In this document: one piece after another, positions 28,882 through 38,597 of the stretch | How positions within the stretch are numbered: the first letter of the stretch is position 1 | Layout of the letters: every line of letters starts with the position of its first letter | From: Mycolicibacterium chubuense NBB4 | GTDB lineage: Bacteria; Actinomycetota; Actinomycetes; Mycobacteriales; Mycobacteriaceae | Direction of reading: 5' to 3' | DNA length: 64,000 bases | Assembly: GCF_000266905.1 (NCBI RefSeq) | Contig: NC_018027.1 | Location: forward strand, 1,302,001-1,366,000 | Made by a program: the position numbers and the translations under genes | The notes under the pieces: generated by a model | What the model was told of the DNA's origin: nothing | The model's input: the letters and a program-made list of their open reading frames with translations, nothing else | Database searches by the model: none

Positions 28882-30435
28882 TTGCGAACGTCATCGAAAA
28901 GATACGGAGTGGCGCACTTGTTCGGACGTGACCAACGCGCGCACCGCGGCTTTGGGGGAATTTCAACTAGCGCCGCAGTCGGAGTTACTTCGATGTTGAC
29001 AGCGCTTGTGGTTGTACCGTTCATACTCTCGGCAGTTACAGCTGCGCAGTATGGACTCTGGCTCGTGCTGGTATCAGCTGCATCGCTTCTTTATTACTCT
29101 GATTTCGGAGTTGGAACTGCAATAGTACATTTCGCATCGCGCGTGCGAGGAGGCGGGGAGTCGAGGACTCCCAGCGATCTCTTGTCTGCCGGCATCCTTT
29201 GGAACACGCTCGCCGCGATTGTGGTGGTGCCGCTCTATGTTTTGATGGCTGGCATTTACGTAGCTCATCACGCACCAGCAGCCGACCTCAGCCCTGGAGT
29301 GAGCGCCGCACTGATTGGGCTGGGTGCGTTGACCGTAGCGGTCCTTATTATTCGCCCCTTCAATTCTGCGCTGGCCGGCGCCGGATTTTTGCCAATCGAG
29401 CAACGATTTCAGGGCATTGCAACTGTGGTCCGCTTGGTCGGGACCTTGCTCGTTTGTTGGCTGGCGCCATCGTTAGTGCTCATTGCTGTGGTCGAAACGC
29501 TTGCGCTACTTTTACCCTCGGTGCTTTGTTGCATCACAATCGTACGCCTGCGTCAGCATCGCGTGCGCTGGTCGCGTACAACCATAAGCACGATGCGATA
29601 CATGATGCGCTACAGCTTGCGGGCCTTCGCCTCTAGCCTCATCGACGCAGCACTGCTTCAAGGTGGCACTCTTGCTACAGGTATTTTGCTCGCGCCAGCG
29701 GACGCTACGTACTTCAGCATCGCCTACCGGATTTTTAGCAGCGTCCGGCAGTTGCTGTACTGGATAACTGAGCCGCTGCGTCCTGCGCTGAGTCGGCTGT
29801 ATGCGGTTAACAAAGTCGAGGGAGACAGGGTTCTACAAGCGATGAGTAGGACTATGCTTGCCGGTGCCACGGTGGGCTGTCTGATACTCATTCTGGCCGG
29901 GCCGGGACTCATTCGCCTGTGGGTAGGCGGGGAAGTGCCAGTCACCTCCATTGCAGCCGCTTCGGCGCTATTGCTCGCCGGGCTAATTCTGAACTCTATC
30001 CACATTCCCTTTGCGGCCGCAGCCTATGCGGCGGGAAAACCAGCCGCATTTCTGCTCACGCAACTTATGTGGTTGTGCGCGTTCCTGGCCTTGGTAAAGC
30101 CACTTTCAGCTAACTTTGGAACGGTGGGCGTAGCCGCAGCCTTTGCGATGCCGCTGCTGATAGTAGAGCCACTCTGCTTGTTCATCGCTAAGAGAACGCT
30201 TGACGTAAGCATCCGGCAGTGGCTCTGGGCTGATGTTTTACCGGTGGCGTATCTCGTGCTTCCGGGTACGGCTGCATCAGCCACTTATTTTCTCTTCATT
30301 CACGGCGAAATGACCGGATTGCGTTCCATCGGAGCGGCAGGTGTTTTCATCGCTGGGGTAGCAGCGGCCGCAATAGTTCGGCCGGCAATGATGCCCACTG
30401 CCGGCCTACGAACAATTTTTCAGACCGAATTATGA
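28882..30435 (+). CDS. Polysaccharide flippase of the MOP superfamily (Wzx-like, set B)
   Basis: About 517 residues, predominantly hydrophobic with twelve or more helices, including 'VTSMLTALVVVPFILSAV', 'AAQYGLWLVLVSAASLLYY' and a 'YRIFSSVRQLLYW' loop typical of Wzx/RfbX transporters. It should flip lipid-linked repeat units. Start uncertain: TTG 28882 has only aagg nearby; GTG 28909 and TTG 28918 are alternatives. It is the only plus-strand gene in this block and sits between the two paralogous glycosyltransferases. Sequence similarity to the set A flippase is not obvious by eye. Confidence 0.78.
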   Translation: MRTSSKRYGVAHLFGRDQRAHRGFGGISTSAAVGVTSMLTALVVVPFILSAVTAAQYGLWLVLVSAASLLYYSDFGVGTAIVHFASRVRGGGESRTPSDLLSAGILWNTLAAIVVVPLYVLMAGIYVAHHAPAADLSPGVSAALIGLGALTVAVLIIRPFNSALAGAGFLPIEQRFQGIATVVRLVGTLLVCWLAPSLVLIAVVETLALLLPSVLCCITIVRLRQHRVRWSRTTISTMRYMMRYSLRAFASSLIDAALLQGGTLATGILLAPADATYFSIAYRIFSSVRQLLYWITEPLRPALSRLYAVNKVEGDRVLQAMSRTMLAGATVGCLILILAGPGLIRLWVGGEVPVTSIAAASALLLAGLILNSIHIPFAAAAYAAGKPAAFLLTQLMWLCAFLALVKPLSANFGTVGVAAAFAMPLLIVEPLCLFIAKRTLDVSIRQWLWADVLPVAYLVLPGTAASATYFLFIHGEMTGLRSIGAAGVFIAGVAAAAIVRPAMMPTAGLRTIFQTEL

Positions 30436-30525
30436 TTCTGTCCCATAGTCGGGTCGAGTCGCGACGCAGCGTTCCTGCTAGCGCATTGCGTCCGCCCAGC
30501 AACCCCTTTTTGGACGGGGTATCGG

Positions 30526-31680
30526 CTAATCTTCGCCGTTCCGCTTCGCGTCCGCAGATTCATTGAGCGGGAGAGTGCCGCCCATCAGCCATATGTGTGC
30601 CGCGAGGCGTCCGTCCACTGAAGGAAGTCCTGCTATCACCGAGTCGGGTTCGAGAGGGTTGAGCAACGCGTCCGTAAGTGCCCGAGCGGCAACGGATGCC
30701 GAGGAGTCAGCGGGAATGACAGTATGTCCTCTGCGTCTCAGTTCTTCCGCAACGCCGGTCTCATCTGTCGTCGCTACGGTACAGCCGTGGGATAAAGCTT
30801 CAACTATCGGGAGACCAATCTGCTCCCGCCAGCCTGGGGTGCGTTGGCTAAAAAGAACCAAGACGCTAGCTGCTCCCAGCTTTTCGTGAATTTCGCCGCG
30901 AGGCGGATCGACGGTTAGAGTTGCCGAAGGAATTTGCTCGCACCATTCCGCCACTTCCCGCTCAAGCGCGCCTTTTCCCAATATCGTCAACTGCGCTTTC
31001 GGAAGCATTTTACTGACTTCCGTCCACGCATCCATGGTGAGCCGAATGCCCTTACGTTCGTCCAGGGCGCCGACAAAAAGAACGCTGAGAGGAATCTTGC
31101 GAACAGGTCGTTTGTCCTTGGAGGCGCTGGGAAACGCGGGAAACTGGCGACTAATAAGAGGCGCCACTGCTGGGCTCAGTCTGAAGTATAGGTCACGAGC
31201 AGCCGACGTACCGAAGGCTATGCGCGTCAGGCGGTTCGTAAAATGTTTCGCGCAGAATCTTCCGATGCGGCCTACAAATGAAGCTCTGACCCGAAGCTTC
31301 GCATATATTTGCTCTTCGACCGGTAAGTTCTCTATTGCGTAAGCGACGAGCTCTAATCGCCTGCGGCGGCGCGCCCACCACGTCGTCAATAAGATCTGAA
31401 TCAATATCGGCCATGCGCTGACCATCGCAGGCTCGTTGATTTCCAGTGTTCGCACTCGCTGGCGTCGAAGTTCGAGTGCCAGACGCATCGGCGAGCATTG
31501 GTGAGCGAAGGCAAGGGAGTCACTCGCCGTCGGCTTGATGTCGTAGCTAAGTTCCTTATAAAAGGTCAGCTGCCCGTCCGCTATCTCCTCCGCGCGCTCC
31601 ATATGCGCCGAGCGAAGGACCTTGTAATACCGGGCTGTCGGCTTCCGTACGTCTTCCACATTATCACCTTCGCGGGCCAT
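30526..31680 (-). CDS. Glycosyltransferase (GT4-like), paralogue of 27115
   Basis: 384 residues. Shares with the protein at 27115 the blocks 'EINEPAMVSAWPILI', 'LVAYAIEN', 'RIAFGT', 'LSVLFVGALDERKGI', 'LTILGKGALEREV', 'VDPPRGEIHEKL' and 'WREQIGLPIVEALSHGC', the last holding the EX7E-type donor site. Cytoplasmic, no signal peptide. Duplication followed by divergence implies the two enzymes add similar sugars at different steps. It lies 254 bases downstream of ugd on the same strand. Confidence 0.77.
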   Translation of the reverse strand: MAREGDNVEDVRKPTARYYKVLRSAHMERAEEIADGQLTFYKELSYDIKPTASDSLAFAHQCSPMRLALELRRQRVRTLEINEPAMVSAWPILIQILLTTWWARRRRRLELVAYAIENLPVEEQIYAKLRVRASFVGRIGRFCAKHFTNRLTRIAFGTSAARDLYFRLSPAVAPLISRQFPAFPSASKDKRPVRKIPLSVLFVGALDERKGIRLTMDAWTEVSKMLPKAQLTILGKGALEREVAEWCEQIPSATLTVDPPRGEIHEKLGAASVLVLFSQRTPGWREQIGLPIVEALSHGCTVATTDETGVAEELRRRGHTVIPADSSASVAARALTDALLNPLEPDSVIAGLPSVDGRLAAHIWLMGGTLPLNESADAKRNGED

Positions 31681-31934
31681 TACTCTCCCATTAGAATCCG
31701 AAGTGTGTTGGTGGAGATCTTATCAAGCACTTCTAAGTGTTGGCGGCTGCGGTCCGGTACTTGACTGATGCCGCATCCCATTCTGGAACGGAACAATTCT
31801 GTCATATTAGAGAGCATTGCGGAGCCGGTCTGCCGCGACACCCTTATTGTCCTCCCCTTGTGTGGAAGGCGCGAATTGCGGCGACGACAGCTCGCAGGGT
31901 GCGCCGACCCAAGCAATCTCCAGCATGGGAATGG

Positions 31935-33236
31935 CTAGATACGATATTCCCACCCAGCATCTGTCCACCTCCGTTTGTCGAGGCAGAAGCGCCCATCGAT
32001 GACAGTGCGCGCGCGTACCAATCGTCCAACGACAACCGGATCCAAGTTAACGAACTCGCTCCATTCGGTCAGCACCATCACAATGTCAGCGTCCTTGCAG
32101 GCTTGATCAACGGAGTCGGCGTAGAAAAGTGTGGGAAAGAGCAGCCTTGCGTTTGCCATAGCCCTCGGGTCGTATACCGCTACGGATGCGCCCTGCAATT
32201 GCATCTGACCTGCGACATTCAGCGCCGGTGAGTCGCGGACGTCATCCGAATCGGGTTTGAACGCCGCGCCAAGCACAGCGACGCGTTTGCCGAGAAGTGA
32301 ACCGCCGCAACTGTCACTAGCTGTGCTGACCATTCGATTTCGGCGGCGCATATTGATCGCGTCGACTTCTCGTAGGAATGTTAACGCTTCTGCTGCGCCG
32401 AGCTCGCCGGCCGATGCCATGAAGGCGCGAATGTCTTTGGGTAGGCATCCTCCGCCGAAGCCGATTCCTGGTCGGAGGAATCGATGGCCGATCCGCGGGT
32501 CGTAGCCGATAGCCTTTGCGATCGCGAGCACGTCCGCGCCGGCGGCTAGACAAACCTCCGCCATGGCGTTTATGAAAGAGATCTTGGTGGCGAGGAAGGC
32601 GTTCGCTGCAGCCTTCACCAGCTCGGCCGTCGATGTGTCCGTCACGATAAACGGCGTTTCAGTATTCAGAATCGGCTCATAAATTTCACGAGCCGTTTGT
32701 TCAGCGCTACCGTTCTCCACGCATCCCAGTACAATCCTGTCCGGTTGAAGAGTATCTTTTATGGCATACCCTTCGCGTAGAAATTCTGGGTTCCACGCGA
32801 TTTCCACCGTCACCTTATCGGATAATGCTGCCGCACGTTCGGACAAACGAGCGGCTGTCCCTACGGGGACTGTGGACTTACCGACGATGAGTGCATCATG
32901 GCGGAGCTGAGGCACCAGTTCATCGATTACTGCGTCTACAAAAGATAAGTCCGCACTCGGATCGCTACGCTTTTGTGGCGTGCCAACTGCGATAAAAAAG
33001 ATGTCACCCCACGCGGCGGCCTCGGAATACGAGTTGGTTATGACGAGATGGCCAGAGTCCAGCGTCTTGTTGAGCAGATCCGTGAGGCCCGGCTCATAGA
33101 AGGGCAGTTGACCGGTCTTCAATTTGGCGAGGCGGGCGGGATCGGTCTCGACGCCGAGGACCTCGTGACCGATAGAAGCCATGCACGCAGCGTGAGCGGC
33201 TCCGAGATAACCCATCCCCAACACTACCAAGCGCAT
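31935..33236 (-). CDS. ugd: UDP-glucose 6-dehydrogenase
   Basis: 433 residues, full length. N-terminal NAD-binding 'VVLGMGYLGAAHAACMA' and catalytic cysteine C264 in 'GFGGGCLPKDIRAF'. 'NPEFLREG' and 'ELVKAAANAFLATKISFIN' are further family signatures, and 'GAAFKPDSDDVRDSPAL' lies in the C-terminal UDP-binding domain. It oxidises UDP-glucose to UDP-glucuronate with two NAD+, supplying uronic acid for an acidic polymer. Start ATG 33236 gives the canonical N terminus. Confidence 0.92.
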   Translation of the reverse strand: MRLVVLGMGYLGAAHAACMASIGHEVLGVETDPARLAKLKTGQLPFYEPGLTDLLNKTLDSGHLVITNSYSEAAAWGDIFFIAVGTPQKRSDPSADLSFVDAVIDELVPQLRHDALIVGKSTVPVGTAARLSERAAALSDKVTVEIAWNPEFLREGYAIKDTLQPDRIVLGCVENGSAEQTAREIYEPILNTETPFIVTDTSTAELVKAAANAFLATKISFINAMAEVCLAAGADVLAIAKAIGYDPRIGHRFLRPGIGFGGGCLPKDIRAFMASAGELGAAEALTFLREVDAINMRRRNRMVSTASDSCGGSLLGKRVAVLGAAFKPDSDDVRDSPALNVAGQMQLQGASVAVYDPRAMANARLLFPTLFYADSVDQACKDADIVMVLTEWSEFVNLDPVVVGRLVRARTVIDGRFCLDKRRWTDAGWEYRI

Positions 33237-33425
33237 TGTCGCCCTCTCTCCTGTGGAATACGTGTATCAAGGAAACGAAACGGCTGCACGCTCTTGGCCT
33301 TGCCGCGACGTGAGCTTTGTTGCCGTGTTGCAGTCCATACGTTCCCCGTTGCGCCCATTATGAACACCGTGTTCTTTCTCAGGCCATAAGTTTGCAGCAG
33401 TTGAGGCGGCACTGACGGAAGCTAT
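33237..33425. other. Intergenic segment upstream of ugd
   Basis: About 190 bases with no visible gene. It separates ugd from the GT2 gene upstream on the same strand, so ugd could have its own promoter here; no clear boxes are visible. Confidence 0.3.
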
Positions 33426-34346
33426 TCACGCATTGTCATCCAGTCCGGCAAGGGTTCCGCGCACTGCGGCTCGCAATTTCGAGAGACGGCCCTCCCTCTC
33501 TTTGAGCGCTTTTGCAACGACACGAAGCGATTCATAAGCACCACGACCGAATGCGAGCTGACGCCGTGTCACGCCAATATCGGCCGCGAACCGAAATCTA
33601 TTTCGAGCGAACCAATAATAGAAGGTGCCACTTTGTGAAGCTCCCGACGACGCTCCGACAGCATGCCAAAGAGCGGCCGATGGTACTACTCCGAGTTTGT
33701 ATCCGAGTTTGCGCGCCTCCCAAGATAGGCGGGTGTCTTCCCAGTAGAGGAAGTACTCTGGAGGGAAGCCCCCGATGCCCCGAAATGTTGATGCCCGCAT
33801 CATCGGTGCCGCGCCGGTCACGAATTCGGTTTCGAAGGCGCTTCGCGGCGCTTCAGCGAGAGCGCGCCCGTAGTAATCGTGCTGCACGCGCAGAGCGTCA
33901 ACATCTAGTGACCCACCGCAGTACCAGATCCAAGGGTCCGCTTCGTCGCCGCTGTAGATTAAGGGCGAGATGATTGCGAACGTATCCAAATCCAGCTCGG
34001 TTTCTAGAATATCTAAACAATTAAGGGTAAGGCGAGTGTCTGGGTTGACTATCCAGATTATGTCGTCGTCAAGTATCGCATTACTTTTGGCCAGCAAGTT
34101 TATGCCTTTGCCGAACCCGAGGTTGACAGTGCTTCGCTCGAGAATTACGCCTGGAAGCCCGTCAAGGCCCTGCTTGAGCGTTGCAAAATTTTCCCCTGTG
34201 GAACAATTGTCAAGGACTCGGATGACAATTTCTCGGCCTGCTTGAGTGCGGCGAGGAAACCCCTCGACGAGGCGCAAAGTAATATCCGGCGTGTTGAAGT
34301 GAACGCACAACACGTGGAGCTGACCGTAATTGCTAGGTCGAGTCAT
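33426..34346 (-). CDS. Glycosyltransferase family 2, rhamnosyltransferase-like
   Basis: 306 residues. 'HVLCVHFNTPDITLRLVEG' start, 'IIWIVNPDTRLT' (DxD region, about residue 95), 'GAAPMMRASTFRGIGGFPPEYFLYWEDTRLSWEA' with the catalytic ED near 220. The N-D-P-x-T arrangement and 'GGFPPEYFLYWED' pattern are common in WbbL-type rhamnosyltransferases, which fits the rml genes further upstream. The start overlaps the preceding gene's stop as ATGA (34343-34346). Confidence 0.8.
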   Translation of the reverse strand: MTRPSNYGQLHVLCVHFNTPDITLRLVEGFPRRTQAGREIVIRVLDNCSTGENFATLKQGLDGLPGVILERSTVNLGFGKGINLLAKSNAILDDDIIWIVNPDTRLTLNCLDILETELDLDTFAIISPLIYSGDEADPWIWYCGGSLDVDALRVQHDYYGRALAEAPRSAFETEFVTGAAPMMRASTFRGIGGFPPEYFLYWEDTRLSWEARKLGYKLGVVPSAALWHAVGASSGASQSGTFYYWFARNRFRFAADIGVTRRQLAFGRGAYESLRVVAKALKEREGRLSKLRAAVRGTLAGLDDNA

Positions 34347-35359
34347 CGGGGCCTCGTAACGGAACTTCGAACTAGGCTGTCCCACTCGAAAATGCCACGT
34401 TTCCCGTAGCGAGTAGCCGCCTTAATTTGACTTGACGTCGATGCTACGGCGTCGCTCATTGCCGCTGCCCACGAATCGGGCTCATGCCAGTCCGCTACTG
34501 CGCCGCTGAAGTTTGGACCTAACACGCACGCTAAGAAGCCAGTTTCCCGTCCCACGACCGGAACGCCGGCCTCCAGGGCGCGGAGAGCAACGCCGCTTTG
34601 AAAGTAGTGCTGATATGGCAGTAGAACGGCTGCCGCACTGGCAAGGAGCCGATCAAATTCTGCTTTCTCGAGATAGCGATTAACCACCCGCCAGCCTGGT
34701 ATTGACGGCCAGCCTCGGCCGGCAACCATCGGTTCCCAGCCATCTGCGCGTAGAGCACCAGCAATTGAGGACATCACCCGGAGATCGCGGGCAGGCTTAT
34801 ATTGTCCTAAGACCAAGGCGACGCTGCCGGTCGGGTTTTGGCGGTCACACCTCGGAGTCCTCATGGGGTGAGGAACGAGGTGTATTCGGTGCTCCGGAAA
34901 GTACTCGCTTGTGACTGTGTATGCCTCTGGGCTCATCGTGACAAGGTGCGGCCATCTTGCACGACATGCACGCGAAGATCGCTTGGCTGCTCTGGCCGAT
35001 AATCCGTCTTGGATGGCCAAGGGTTTCGGATCGTGCATGACGATATAGGTGCAGTTCGCCGCGTGTTGCCAAAGGGGCGCTTCCCACCAACCCAAAAGAG
35101 GCCACGCGACGATATTCGGACCCCCGCCTCGCGCGTGATTGCGAGCGTTCAGCAGGTGTGCGCCGAGTGCATACCCTTTGGCGAAGCGGTTGTTGCCCAC
35201 TTCCCCGCTGGGGGAGCGCAAGAGTTTGGTGCTGTGACCAGTGGCTGCAAAGGAGTCAGTCAGCCTTTGCACGAAATCCTCCAAGACATTGGGTAGCGGA
35301 TTGTAGATGCGAATAGGCGCCCTGTCTTCGGTAATCAAATTGTGTCCCTTAATGCTCAT
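34343..35359 (-). CDS. Putative glycosyltransferase, GT-B type
   Basis: 338 residues. The C-terminal half has 'VALVLGQYKPARDLRVM', 'LEKAEFDRLLASAAAVLLPYQHYFQSGVALRALEAGVPVVG', a GT-B donor site with a Gly-rich 'SGVALRALEAG' segment in place of the classical EX7E. The N-terminal half has 'IVAWPLLGWWEAPLW' and 'YIVMHDPKPL', as in transferases of polysaccharide clusters. Probably cytoplasmic. Overlaps the following GT2 by four bases, so the pair is co-translated. Confidence 0.65.
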   Translation of the reverse strand: MSIKGHNLITEDRAPIRIYNPLPNVLEDFVQRLTDSFAATGHSTKLLRSPSGEVGNNRFAKGYALGAHLLNARNHARGGGPNIVAWPLLGWWEAPLWQHAANCTYIVMHDPKPLAIQDGLSARAAKRSSRACRARWPHLVTMSPEAYTVTSEYFPEHRIHLVPHPMRTPRCDRQNPTGSVALVLGQYKPARDLRVMSSIAGALRADGWEPMVAGRGWPSIPGWRVVNRYLEKAEFDRLLASAAAVLLPYQHYFQSGVALRALEAGVPVVGRETGFLACVLGPNFSGAVADWHEPDSWAAAMSDAVASTSSQIKAATRYGKRGIFEWDSLVRSSVTRPR

Positions 35360-35444
35360 GGCCCACGTCTCGCGCTGTGGCGCTGATCGCGGCGGCGAAG
35401 ATACTCGAGCCGCAGTAGACGTCGGACCGCCTGGGCGCCAGATG

Positions 35445-36311
35445 CTAGATAGTTGGCAGATACTTGCTTACCAAGCTGACTGTTGACTCGATGTTTGTAC
35501 GGCTCGATGCGCCAAACACTATCGATTCCACATTTGGCAGCGACGCGATCCATTCGATGGCTTCCTCCGGTTGCACGGCACCTGAGGCGAAGACTGACAT
35601 CGCAATCGCGCGGAATTTCCGGTTGGTAAGGGCGTCGATGTAGCTGTCAATGCCACCGCACATCCGAAACCCGATCTTGTTAATGTTGGCACATACAATC
35701 GGGTTTTCGATCCCGACGGAGTCCAAGGCATCAAGGAGGCGCGGCATATTCATGGTAATGAACGCTGGCTCCGCGCCGTACTTCTTCGACGCGTGGCTTG
35801 CGAAGACGCGGAATGCCTCCGTGAAACCCATTCCAAGAAGGAAATCAACGACGACATTCTGCAAGAAGATCACCGGAGTGTTGAGACCTTGAAACATCTT
35901 CATCTCTGCATCGACCAGCAGAGTGATGATACCCTCGACGTCTTTCTTAGCCAGTGATTTTCCGCCCCGCATCGCCGCGTCCATGAAGCCGCCGTCGGGG
36001 AGAAACTGCCTTATTGCGCCGAACGTGCCGACCTCTGCCATCGCATTGGCATACTTATGCGCGTAGGGCATGCAGGGAAAGAAAAGCTGCCCCTTGTACC
36101 GCTCGGGATTAGAACGGATGCGGTCGGCAACGGATGCGATGCGGTCGTGGGTTGTGCACATGAACGTTCTGACGCCGGCGTCGTAGGCAGAATCTAGGAC
36201 CGACATGATCGCGTCGAGTGACTGGAAGCGCATGGCTTGCGCGCGCGCCTTCTCTTCCGACATGTGGTTGACGCCAAAAAATTGATTGTCGCCAAACAGT
36301 AGACGATCCAT
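35445..36311 (-). CDS. TIM-barrel protein of unknown function in sugar cluster
   Basis: 288 residues starting 'MDRLLFGDNQFFGVNHMSEE', with 'DSAYDAGVRTFMCTTHDRI' and a C-terminal 'PEEAIEWIASLPNVESIVFGASS' that resembles the end of aldo-keto reductases. The usual AKR tyrosine motif (D-x-A-x-x-Y-G) is absent; CTTHDRI occupies that place. I do not recognise a characterised family. ATG 36311 starts two bases after the stop of the Gfo/Idh gene; a longer frame is Arg-rich and overlaps that gene. The tight pairing suggests the two act on one sugar intermediate. Confidence 0.6.
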   Translation of the reverse strand: MDRLLFGDNQFFGVNHMSEEKARAQAMRFQSLDAIMSVLDSAYDAGVRTFMCTTHDRIASVADRIRSNPERYKGQLFFPCMPYAHKYANAMAEVGTFGAIRQFLPDGGFMDAAMRGGKSLAKKDVEGIITLLVDAEMKMFQGLNTPVIFLQNVVVDFLLGMGFTEAFRVFASHASKKYGAEPAFITMNMPRLLDALDSVGIENPIVCANINKIGFRMCGGIDSYIDALTNRKFRAIAMSVFASGAVQPEEAIEWIASLPNVESIVFGASSRTNIESTVSLVSKYLPTI

Positions 36312-36313
36312 GT

Positions 36314-37459
36314 TCAGCTTTTCCTTCCCGTTCCTCGGCTTTGCGTCCGGCGCCGACGGAGCCGACTCCACAGTCCGCGGGGGTGTTCGCCTCGGGCGTC
36401 GGCAGTTCCGTTGCCGTCCAATCGATGAATCTGTCCGTCGGCGCCGGTGGCAATTGCGTGAAGCAGTTCGTCGGTGATGGAAGCGTCGCTGAAGTCGGAC
36501 AAACCTGTGACTGCGTGCTCGTTGATGCGCTTCACCCAAGTGTCCAGCTGCGCTGAGTACTCTTCTCCACGAACATAGAAATCCACCTCGTTGGTGAGCT
36601 CAGTGGTGTACCGGACGGTCCAACCCGCCTCATAGCCCTTCGGGGCGTGGGATCCATCGCGCAAGTACACCTGGATTTCCTGGCGGTCCGCGAAGATTTT
36701 CCCGTTGGTTCCCCAGATCGTCACGCGTGTCGTCATTTTGCGGTGCGAATCGTCCGACCAGCTCACGGAGAGCTGACCACTGAGACCACCCGGCCAACGA
36801 AGTGTGGTAAACACCTCGTCTTCGGTTTCTGCTGAAAACACCTGACCAAGAACCGTTCCTGAGATTGATTCTGGGCACCCGAAGTACCATGCCAGCAGAT
36901 CTGCTGGGTGAGCGGCGTAATCGTAGAGAGCACCTCCGCCTTCTTCCTTTTTACTCCGCCATGTGCCGCCCTTGGGCTTGAGGACGACAGGGCCGTAAGC
37001 TTCGCCCAATGTATGCGTGACCTTCCCCAGCGCTCCGAGTTCGAGGAGTCGTTTGACTTCACCGAACGTTCCGACGTAGCGGTTATGGTAACCAACCTGT
37101 GTCACAAGGCCTTTGGCTCTGGCCAGCTCGGCAAGCTCCGTTGAGTCCCTTGGGTCGAGGCAGAATGGCTTTTCGCAGAAGACGTGTAGGCCGCGCTCAA
37201 GGCAAGCTCGCACCATCGGTGCGTGAAACTTCGATGGCGTCGAAACAACAGCGGCGTCGAAGTCTGCGGAATCGAGCATCTTCCCAAGATCGGTGTAGGT
37301 GCTTACTCCGGTGTACTTGCCGAGGATGTCCAGTATGTAGCCTGACGAGTCGCAAACACCGAGGACTTTGACATCGTTGCGCGCGTTGATGATCGAAAAT
37401 TGGGATAGCCCCATCTTGCCTAGGCCGATCACTCCGACGTTGACCACAATGCTCCTCAA
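36314..37459 (-). CDS. Gfo/Idh/MocA-family sugar oxidoreductase
   Basis: 381 residues. N-terminal Rossmann fold 'VGVIGLGKMGLSQFS', 'VVSTPSKFHAPMV' and the family's EKP motif in 'GLHVFCEKPFCLD' (the lysine is catalytic), then 'GYHNRYVGTFGEVKRLL' and a C-terminal alpha/beta domain. The extreme C terminus (about 30 residues) is Arg/Gly-rich and may be disordered. It oxidises or reduces a sugar nucleotide or free sugar with NAD(P). In this setting it probably makes an unusual sugar together with the TIM-barrel protein. Confidence 0.85.
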   Translation of the reverse strand: MRSIVVNVGVIGLGKMGLSQFSIINARNDVKVLGVCDSSGYILDILGKYTGVSTYTDLGKMLDSADFDAAVVSTPSKFHAPMVRACLERGLHVFCEKPFCLDPRDSTELAELARAKGLVTQVGYHNRYVGTFGEVKRLLELGALGKVTHTLGEAYGPVVLKPKGGTWRSKKEEGGGALYDYAAHPADLLAWYFGCPESISGTVLGQVFSAETEDEVFTTLRWPGGLSGQLSVSWSDDSHRKMTTRVTIWGTNGKIFADRQEIQVYLRDGSHAPKGYEAGWTVRYTTELTNEVDFYVRGEEYSAQLDTWVKRINEHAVTGLSDFSDASITDELLHAIATGADGQIHRLDGNGTADARGEHPRGLWSRLRRRRTQSRGTGRKS

Positions 37460-37475
37460 CTCGCTCTCATCGTGC

Positions 37476-38597
37476 TTATCTCATGCTCTTGCGAAGTAGC
37501 GCTTCGTACTGCCCTGCGACGTGATCCCAAGTGAATTCGCTCTCGAATCTCGCAACTGCGTTCCGGCTGAGCGTCTCCGCCAATTCGCTATCCCCGAGAA
37601 GCTCATCGATATGCTTTTCGGCATCGGCGGATGATCTGAAGTAGAGGCCGGCGTCGCCTGCGACCCACCTGTTGTACTTATTGTTATGTGCAATAACCGG
37701 ATTCCCCGCTGCCAGCGCTTCCACAAGGGACGGATTGGTTCCGCCGACGGTATGTCCATGCAGGTATCCCAAAGAATGGAATCTGATGGCTTGCACTGTC
37801 GCGGGTTCGTAGATCGCCCCTAGGAACGCGACCTCGTCGCTCGCGGCCTTCAATACCTTGCGATGGTAAACATCTTTGTCTGTTTCGTAGTTGCCGAGGA
37901 TGGCCAGCTTGACTCCGCGCGCCTTGGCTGAGAACCCTTCAACTAATTCAAGGATGGAATTCTCGGGAATGGGCCTAGCGATGATTGTGAGGTACCGTCC
38001 GCGCGCTAACCCGAGCGCTTCGACAGGCGCTGCAGGTACGTCTGTAATCGGGTGCCCGCCATAGGTGATAGTGGTGATCTTGCGGGCTGGGGCCCGAGTG
38101 CGCAGGTAGGCGTTCAGTTCAGGATGATCGGCGATCAGTTCATTGCCGAACAGTGCCGCGAACCGCTCGTTGATATAGAGGATAGCCTGCCGGAAGAAGC
38201 CCCATCGCTTTCGCGACCATTCGATGCCGTCCATGTTGATGACGTTCGGGATGCGGTAAAGACGTTGGAGGACATTGAAGACGCCCGTGTTATATCCGAA
38301 CGTCAAACACACGTCGCGGTGTTTAACTGCATGTCGGATCGACAGCCAGTCGAATCTCGCGGTGCCGGTCCAGCCCAGGTTCGGCACAGAAATATTGACG
38401 CGTTCGATGCCGTTCCACGTGTCTTCGTAGATCGGGCCGTCATGATTGGTCTGGCAGTAAACGATCGCGCGCCAACCGTGATCGGTCAGATAGCGTGCCA
38501 CGTTCTCCGCTGCGGTCTCGAAGCCGCCATAGTTGGCGGGCACCCCATGCGTCCCGAGGATCCGGACAGTCGGTCGGTCATCTTGCGGATTTGGCAT
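37476..38597 (-). CDS. DUF1972-type glycosyltransferase (rhamnosyltransferase-like)
   Basis: 373 residues. The N terminus 'ILGTHGVPANYGGFETAAE' is the hallmark of the DUF1972 domain joined to a GT4 C-terminal half ('YLTIIARPIPENSILELVEGF', 'GTNPSLVEALAAGNPVIAHN', with the EX7E-type glutamates). Family members in other bacteria transfer rhamnose to lipid-linked intermediates. The gene lies between the Gfo/Idh gene (16 bases downstream) and rmlCD (167 bases upstream), consistent with use of dTDP-rhamnose. Confidence 0.85.
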   Translation of the reverse strand: MPNPQDDRPTVRILGTHGVPANYGGFETAAENVARYLTDHGWRAIVYCQTNHDGPIYEDTWNGIERVNISVPNLGWTGTARFDWLSIRHAVKHRDVCLTFGYNTGVFNVLQRLYRIPNVINMDGIEWSRKRWGFFRQAILYINERFAALFGNELIADHPELNAYLRTRAPARKITTITYGGHPITDVPAAPVEALGLARGRYLTIIARPIPENSILELVEGFSAKARGVKLAILGNYETDKDVYHRKVLKAASDEVAFLGAIYEPATVQAIRFHSLGYLHGHTVGGTNPSLVEALAAGNPVIAHNNKYNRWVAGDAGLYFRSSADAEKHIDELLGDSELAETLSRNAVARFESEFTWDHVAGQYEALLRKSMR

